Source: Schlegelella_A sp038318385 (GTDB lineage: Bacteria; Pseudomonadota; Gammaproteobacteria; Burkholderiales; Burkholderiaceae_C). From it: a stretch of DNA of 64,000 nt. Both the position numbers and the translations under genes were made by a program. The notes below the pieces were generated by a model. The model was not told the origin of the DNA and searched no databases. It was given only the letters and a program-made list of their open reading frames with translations. The DNA lies in the NCBI GenBank assembly GCA_038318385.1, contig JBBQCD010000011.1, positions 1-64,000 on the forward strand. The letters run 5' to 3'. Below, one piece after another: positions 59,267-64,000 of the stretch. Positions within the stretch are counted from its first letter, which is position 1, and the number at the start of each line of letters is the position of its first letter.

Positions 59267-60184
59267 ATGCTGACCTTCCAGCAAATCATCCTGCGCCTGC
59301 AGTCGTACTGGGCCTCCCAGGGCTGCGCTCTGCTGCAGCCCTACGACATGGAAGTCGGTGCCGGCACCAGCCACACCGCGACCTTCCTGCGCGCACTCGG
59401 CCCCGAGCCCTGGAAGGCGGCCTACGTGCAGCCGAGCCGGCGACCGAAGGACGGTCGCTACGGCCAGAACCCGAACCGCCTGCAGCATTATTACCAGTAC
59501 CAGGTGGTGCTGAAGCCGGCGCCGGCAAACATCCTCGAGCTCTATGTCGGCTCGCTCGAAGCGCTCGGCTTCGACCTGAAAGCCAACGACATCCGTTTCG
59601 TCGAGGACGACTGGGAGAACCCGACGCTCGGCTGCTGGGGCCTGGGCTGGGAGGTCTGGCTCAACGGCATGGAGGTGACGCAGTTCACCTACTTCCAGCA
59701 GGTCGGCGGCATCGACTGCAAGCCGATCACCGGCGAGATCACCTACGGCCTTGAGCGCCTGGCGATGTACCTGCAGGGCGTCGACAGCGTCTACGACCTG
59801 GTCTGGACCGAAGGCCTCACCTACGGCGACGTCTATCACCAGAACGAGGTCGAACAGAGCACCTACAACTTCGAGCACAGCGATGTCGAATTCCTGCTCG
59901 GCGCGTTCGGTGCTCACGAGAAGCAGTCCCGCCATCTGATGGAGCAGCACCTGGCGCTGCCGGCCTACGAACAGCTGCTCAAGGCCGGTCACAGCTTCAA
60001 CCTCCTCGATGCCCGCGGCGCGATCAGCGTCACCGAGCGCGCGGCCTACATCGGCCGCATCCGCAACCTCGCCCGCGCCGTCGCCCAGAGCTATGTCGAC
60101 AGCCGGGCGCGCCTCGGCTTCCCGATGGCGCCCCGGGCCTGGGCAGAGGAAGTCGTCGCCCAGCTCGAGAAGAAGGCCGCATGA
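59267..60184 (+). CDS. glyQ: Glycyl-tRNA synthetase alpha subunit
   Basis: 305 residues. Catalytic subunit of the bacterial alpha2beta2 enzyme. MLTFQQIILRLQSYWASQGC and the DMEVGAGTSHTATFLRALGP motif that shapes the active site are present, as is EVTQFTYFQQVGGIDC. It overlaps glyS by 4 bp (ATGA). Confidence 0.98.
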   Translation: MLTFQQIILRLQSYWASQGCALLQPYDMEVGAGTSHTATFLRALGPEPWKAAYVQPSRRPKDGRYGQNPNRLQHYYQYQVVLKPAPANILELYVGSLEALGFDLKANDIRFVEDDWENPTLGCWGLGWEVWLNGMEVTQFTYFQQVGGIDCKPITGEITYGLERLAMYLQGVDSVYDLVWTEGLTYGDVYHQNEVEQSTYNFEHSDVEFLLGAFGAHEKQSRHLMEQHLALPAYEQLLKAGHSFNLLDARGAISVTERAAYIGRIRNLARAVAQSYVDSRARLGFPMAPRAWAEEVVAQLEKKAA

Positions 60185-62337
60185 CGGTCCGCAACCTGCT
60201 CGTCGAGCTCTTCGTCGAGGAACTGCCGCCGAAGGCGCTAAAGGCGCTGGGCGCGGCGTTCGCCGAGCGCATCGGCGACGGTCTCGCGCGCCAGCAGCTC
60301 TGTTCCGGGGTCACGGCGCCGACCGCTTTCGCGAGTCCCCGGCGGCTGGCCGCGTGGATCCCCGACGTGCAGGCGCGCGCTGCCGAGCGCACGGAGCGGG
60401 TCAAGCTGATGCCTTCGAGCGTCGGTCTGAATGCGGCCGGCGAGCCGACGCCGGCGCTGCTGAAGAAGCTCGCCGCGCTCGGCGCCGATGGCTCTGCCGT
60501 CGGGCGGCTGCAGCGCCAGGGCGAGGGCAAGGCGGAGGCGCTGTTTCTCGACAGCACGATCGCCGGCAAGACTCTTTCCGAAGGCCTGCAGCTTGCGCTC
60601 GACGACGCCCTCGCCAAGCTGCCGATCCCGAAGGTGATGCAGTACCAGCTCGCCGACGGCTGGACCACCGTGCAGTTCGTGCGGCCCGCGCACCGCCTGG
60701 TGGCGCTGCACGGCGCCGACGTCGTGCCGGTCCGTGCCCTCGGCCTGGAGGCGGGGCGGACGACGCAGGGTCACCGCTTCGAGGCCGCGCTGCCGGTGAT
60801 CGAGCTGCGCGACGCCGACAGCTACGCCGCGCAACTGCGCGACGAGGGCGCCGTCATCGCGAGCTTCGCCGAGCGCCGCGAAGAGATCGCACGCCAGCTG
60901 GCGGCTGCCGCACAGCGCGAGGGTCTGACTCCGGTCGACGACGATGCGCTGCTCGACGAGGTGACGGCGCTGGTCGAGCGCCCCCACGTGCTGCTCTGTC
61001 GCTTCGAGGCCGAGTTTCTCGAGGTGCCGCCGGAGTGCCTGATCCTGACGATGAAGGCGAACCAGAAGTACTTTCCGCTGCTCGACGCGGCCGGGCGCCT
61101 GACGGAGCGCTTCCTCGTCGTCAGCAACATCCGGCCGGAAGACCCGAGCCGGGTGATCGAGGGCAACGAGCGCGTCGTGCGACCGCGCCTCGCGGACGCC
61201 AAGTTCTTCTTCGACCAGGACCGGCGCCGCACGCTGGCCTCGCGCGTCGCCGGGCTCGACAAGGTGGTCTACCACGGCAAGCTCGGCACGCAGGGCGCGC
61301 GCGTCGCCCGCATCCGCCGGATCGCGCGCTGGGTCGCCGAACGCATCGGCGCCGACGTCGCGCAGGCCGAGCGGGCCGCCGAGCTCGCCAAGGCCGACCT
61401 GCTGACCGACATGGTCGGCGAGTTCCCGGAACTGCAGGGCATCATGGGCGGCTACTACGCCCAGCACGATGGCGAAGCGCCGGCGGTGGCGCGCGCCATC
61501 GCGGCGCAGTATGTCAACCGGCGCGGCGACCAGGACGGCGCGATCAACCTTGTCGGCGAGGCCTTGCTGCTGGCCGACCGGGTCGAGACCCTGGTCGGCA
61601 TCTGGGGCATCGGCCTCAAGCCCACCGGCGAGAAAGATCCGTTCGCCTTGCGCCGCCATGCGCTAACGCTGATCCGTTCCTTCGAGCTGCTGGGCGTGGC
61701 CGGCGCCATCGCCGAGGCGATCGCGCCGGCCGGCGACCGCGACGTTCCGTCGAGGTCGACGTTGGACCTGCACGGGTTGCTGCAGTTCGCGAGCACGACC
61801 TTCGACGCCACCCAACTCCAGCCCGACACTGTCCCCCAGGTCGAGGCCTTCATCTACGAGCGCTACGCCAACCAGCTCGCCACCACCTTCGACGTGCGCA
61901 CGGTCGATGCGGTCATCGGCCAGCGCCCGCCGCTGCAGCAGGTGGCGCGTCGCCTCGAGGCGGTGCGGGCGTTCCAGGGCCTCGAGGAGTCCGCGGCACT
62001 GGCTGCGGCGAACAAGCGCGTCGGCAACATCCTGAAGAAGGTCGACGGGCAGGCGCCCGCCGCGGTCGATGCCGCCCTGCTGCGCGAACGTGACGAGATC
62101 GCCCTGCACGGCGCACTCGTGCGCGTCGCACCGCTGGCCCAAGCCCACTTCGCGAGTGGCGACTACGCCGCTTCGCTGCGGGAACTGGCGGCCCTGCGCG
62201 CGCCGGTCGATGCGTTCTTCGACAGCGTCATGGTCAATGCGGACGATCCGGCGCTGCGCGCGAATCGCCTGGCGTTGCTCGCGGGGCTGTTCCGTGCGAT
62301 GAACCGCGTCGCCGACCTGGCCAAGCTCGCCGCATGA
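60181..62337 (+). CDS. glyS: Glycyl-tRNA synthetase beta subunit
   Basis: 718 residues. The tRNA-binding beta subunit; NLLVELFVEELPPKALKALG at the start, FLEVPPECLILTMKANQKYF in the middle, and a C-terminal DALR anticodon domain ending GLFRAMNRVADLAKLAA. An HD-like region with QGIMGGYYAQHDGE is typical. Overlaps both neighbours by 4 bp. Confidence 0.98.
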   Translation: MTVRNLLVELFVEELPPKALKALGAAFAERIGDGLARQQLCSGVTAPTAFASPRRLAAWIPDVQARAAERTERVKLMPSSVGLNAAGEPTPALLKKLAALGADGSAVGRLQRQGEGKAEALFLDSTIAGKTLSEGLQLALDDALAKLPIPKVMQYQLADGWTTVQFVRPAHRLVALHGADVVPVRALGLEAGRTTQGHRFEAALPVIELRDADSYAAQLRDEGAVIASFAERREEIARQLAAAAQREGLTPVDDDALLDEVTALVERPHVLLCRFEAEFLEVPPECLILTMKANQKYFPLLDAAGRLTERFLVVSNIRPEDPSRVIEGNERVVRPRLADAKFFFDQDRRRTLASRVAGLDKVVYHGKLGTQGARVARIRRIARWVAERIGADVAQAERAAELAKADLLTDMVGEFPELQGIMGGYYAQHDGEAPAVARAIAAQYVNRRGDQDGAINLVGEALLLADRVETLVGIWGIGLKPTGEKDPFALRRHALTLIRSFELLGVAGAIAEAIAPAGDRDVPSRSTLDLHGLLQFASTTFDATQLQPDTVPQVEAFIYERYANQLATTFDVRTVDAVIGQRPPLQQVARRLEAVRAFQGLEESAALAAANKRVGNILKKVDGQAPAAVDAALLRERDEIALHGALVRVAPLAQAHFASGDYAASLRELAALRAPVDAFFDSVMVNADDPALRANRLALLAGLFRAMNRVADLAKLAA

Positions 62338-62951
62338 CGCCGCCCAAGCTGATCATCCTCGACCGCGACGGCACGATCAACGAGGATCGCGACGACTTCG
62401 TCAAGTCGCCGGAAGAGTGGATTCCGATCGCGGGTTCGCTCGAGGCGATCGCCCGCCTCAACCACGCGGGTTGGCACGTCGTCGTCGCGACGAACCAGTC
62501 GGGCCTGGGTCGCGGCCTTTTCGACACGACGATGCTCAACGCGGTGCACACCAAGATGAACCAGGCCCTGGCGCATGTCGGCGGACGCGTCGATGCGGTC
62601 TTTTTCTGCCCGCACGGTCCGAGCGAGGGTTGTCTGTGTCGCAAGCCCCTGCCGGGGCTGTTTAACCTCATCGGCGAGCGCTACGGCGTGGCGCTCGGTG
62701 ACGTGCCGGTGGTCGGCGATTCGCTGCGCGATCTGCAGGCCGGTGTGGCGGCCGGCTGCGTCCCGCACCTCGTGCGCACCGGCAAGTCCGCCAACCTTTC
62801 GGACGACCAGCTCGGCCAGCTCCAGCGGGAGGTGCCCGGCACGCAGGTGCATGACGATCTCGCGGCATTCGCCGAGTGGCAGATCCAGGGCCAGCGCGCC
62901 GAGCGCGGTGCGCTTGGCCACCACGACTCCGGCTTCGGTCGGCTCGAATGA
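62334..62951 (+). CDS. gmhB: Heptose 1,7-bisphosphate 7-phosphatase
   Basis: 205 residues. HAD phosphatase of lipopolysaccharide heptose synthesis. The nucleophile motif DRDGT is at residues 10-14; the zinc loop has Cys92, His94, Cys100 and Cys102 in FFCPHGPSEGCLCRKP; VPVVGDSLRDLQAGVAAGC is HAD motif III/IV. It overlaps glyS and plsC by 4 bp each, a common betaproteobacterial order. Confidence 0.95.
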   Translation: MTPPKLIILDRDGTINEDRDDFVKSPEEWIPIAGSLEAIARLNHAGWHVVVATNQSGLGRGLFDTTMLNAVHTKMNQALAHVGGRVDAVFFCPHGPSEGCLCRKPLPGLFNLIGERYGVALGDVPVVGDSLRDLQAGVAAGCVPHLVRTGKSANLSDDQLGQLQREVPGTQVHDDLAAFAEWQIQGQRAERGALGHHDSGFGRLE

Positions 62952-63724
62952 TGCGCGCCTGGTACGCCCTGCGCTCGGCGCTCTACGTGCTGTTCCTCAT
63001 CGCGACCGTCGTGCCTTGGGCGACGGTGGTGGTGCTGATGTCTGTCTTCGTCCGCGGCAACGTCATCTACTGGAGCTGCGTCGGCTGGCTGCGCCTCTCG
63101 ATCTGGGGGGCCCGGGTCATCTGCGGCGTCCGCGCGCGCCTGCACGGTTTCGACAACCTCCCCGATTCACCGGTCGTGCTGCTGCCCAAGCACCAGTCGA
63201 CCTGGGAGACGCTGGCCTTCCCGGGGTTGATGCCGCACCCGTTGTGCTACGTCTTCAAGCGCGAGCTGCTCTACATTCCATTTTTCGGCTGGGCGATGTC
63301 GCGCATGGACATGATCCACATCGACCGCAGCAAGCGCACCGAGGCCTGGAACCGGGTCTCCGAGCAGGGCCGGCGCTTCATGGCGATGGGCCACTGGGTC
63401 ATCATGTTCCCGGAAGGCACGCGCGCGCCGCGCGGCGGCAAGGGCACCTACAAGAGCGGCGGCACGCGCCTGGCGATCGCGACCGAGCGTCCGGTGCTGC
63501 CGATCGCGGTGACGTCGGCACGCTGCTGGCCGCGCAAGAGCTTCATCCTGCGCCCGGGCGTGATCGACGTCTCCGTCGGGCGGCCGATCCCCTCGACCGG
63601 TCGGCAGCCGGACGAGCTGATGCGCGAGGTCGAGACCTGGATCGAGGCAGAGATGCGTCGCCTCGATCCCGAGGCCTATGCCGGCGAGGCGGCTGCCGCC
63701 GGATTGACGAGTCCCGCCCGATGA
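62948..63724 (+). CDS. plsC: 1-acyl-sn-glycerol-3-phosphate acyltransferase
   Basis: 258 residues from ATG 62948 (MMRAWYALRSALYVLFLIAT), overlapping gmhB by ATGA; 62951 is an alternative. Makes phosphatidic acid at the inner membrane. N-terminal membrane segments, then the catalytic His82-x4-Glu87 in KHQSTWET (HX4E in place of the usual HX4D, as in related betaproteobacterial enzymes) and EGTR at 156-159. Overlaps the next gene by ATGA. Confidence 0.92.
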   Translation: MMRAWYALRSALYVLFLIATVVPWATVVVLMSVFVRGNVIYWSCVGWLRLSIWGARVICGVRARLHGFDNLPDSPVVLLPKHQSTWETLAFPGLMPHPLCYVFKRELLYIPFFGWAMSRMDMIHIDRSKRTEAWNRVSEQGRRFMAMGHWVIMFPEGTRAPRGGKGTYKSGGTRLAIATERPVLPIAVTSARCWPRKSFILRPGVIDVSVGRPIPSTGRQPDELMREVETWIEAEMRRLDPEAYAGEAAAAGLTSPAR

Positions 63725-64000
63725 GGTGGCGCCGGCTGTTCTCGAATCCGGCGCAGGGTTCGTTGTTCGAGGCTGCGGAGGCCCCATCAGGGCCGCCGCC
63801 GCAGGTCGAGCCGCCGCCCGAACCGCGGGCCCGGCTGCAACCTGAGCCCGAGTTGCCGACGGGGCAGTTGCAGCCGGGCCCGTTCGTCGTCGATGCAGCC
63901 GAAGTATTCCCGTCGTCCTCGACGCTCGAGAGCGTCCTCGCACCCGCGGTGTTCCGGCATCCGCAGGCCGAGCGCGAGATCCGGCTCGGCGGCCATGTCG
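63721..64000 (+). CDS. YgjP-like (M48/DUF45) metallopeptidase, N-terminal part
   Basis: The first 93 codons, cut by the window end. A Pro/Glu-rich leader (residues about 20-60) leads to ALAPAVFRHPQAEREIRLGG-type sequence (LAPAVFRHPQAEREIRLGGH), the start of DUF45 proteins. The zinc motif HELAH-like region would lie beyond the window, so the call rests on the leader and on the position after plsC, a common order. Overlaps plsC by ATGA. Confidence 0.65.
   Translation, partial: MRWRRLFSNPAQGSLFEAAEAPSGPPPQVEPPPEPRARLQPEPELPTGQLQPGPFVVDAAEVFPSSSTLESVLAPAVFRHPQAEREIRLGGHV

Overview
The window is GC-rich chromosomal DNA of a betaproteobacterium, most likely a member of the Burkholderiales. This rests on the gene order (S10-spc-alpha ribosomal cluster with infA-rpmJ after secY; hslVU beside dksA and a COG0523 GTPase; corC-lnt-glyQ-glyS-gmhB-plsC), on betaproteobacterial signatures (long S3 tail, DksA with a C/T/S/A zinc-finger remnant, NodIJ-type ABC exporter, type III CoaX) and on near-universal G/C third codon positions. 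No phage, integrase, transposase or CRISPR array is visible; the assignment is inference from reading, not a database search.

Bases 1-15917 hold the end of tuf and one uninterrupted plus-strand ribosomal protein supercluster (rpsJ to rplQ) with secY, infA and rpoA. It is unusual in carrying a peroxiredoxin gene between rpsQ and rplN, followed by a promoter-like gap. L23, S17, L30, L3 and S3 carry low-complexity extensions. After it come a NodI/NodJ-like ABC exporter, dsbD and an initiator tRNA closed by a strong hairpin.

Bases 19884-30230 are an accessory metabolic region: two complete TRAP uptake systems on the minus strand (a TAXI-type set with a fused permease and a DctPQM set) flank the broken remains of an FAD-dependent oxidoreductase, followed by an HDOD protein, a DUF2855 protein and an aldo/keto reductase. 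Bases 30240-31783 hold a small compartment: two small proteins, a CI/Cro-like regulator, and two identical-architecture palindromes (GATAA-N8-TTATC), one over the regulator's own start and one 270 bp ahead of the small-protein pair.

Bases 31784-49542 are mixed metabolism: AMP nucleosidase, D-amino-acid dehydrogenase, a lipid kinase-like protein, a biotinyl/carboxyltransferase fusion, several envelope or hypothetical proteins, a Nudix/metallo-beta-lactamase fusion, and a minus-strand operon ppk2-icmF-alpha-methylacyl-CoA racemase-phosphatase preceded by a 20-bp inverted repeat, then a DUF4864 protein and a Rieske oxygenase.

Bases 49587-64000 return to housekeeping: coaX, hslVU, a 602-residue STAS-tailed protein, a DksA with a histone H1-like N-terminal half, a His-rich COG0523 GTPase, and a tightly overlapped operon for Mg/Co efflux, lipoprotein acylation, glycyl-tRNA synthetase, heptose phosphate processing and phospholipid acylation, ending in a truncated YgjP-like metallopeptidase. 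The most informative items for follow-up are the regulator with paired operators, the ppk2-icmF-racemase operon, the H1-like extensions on L23 and DksA, and the peroxiredoxin inside the ribosomal cluster.
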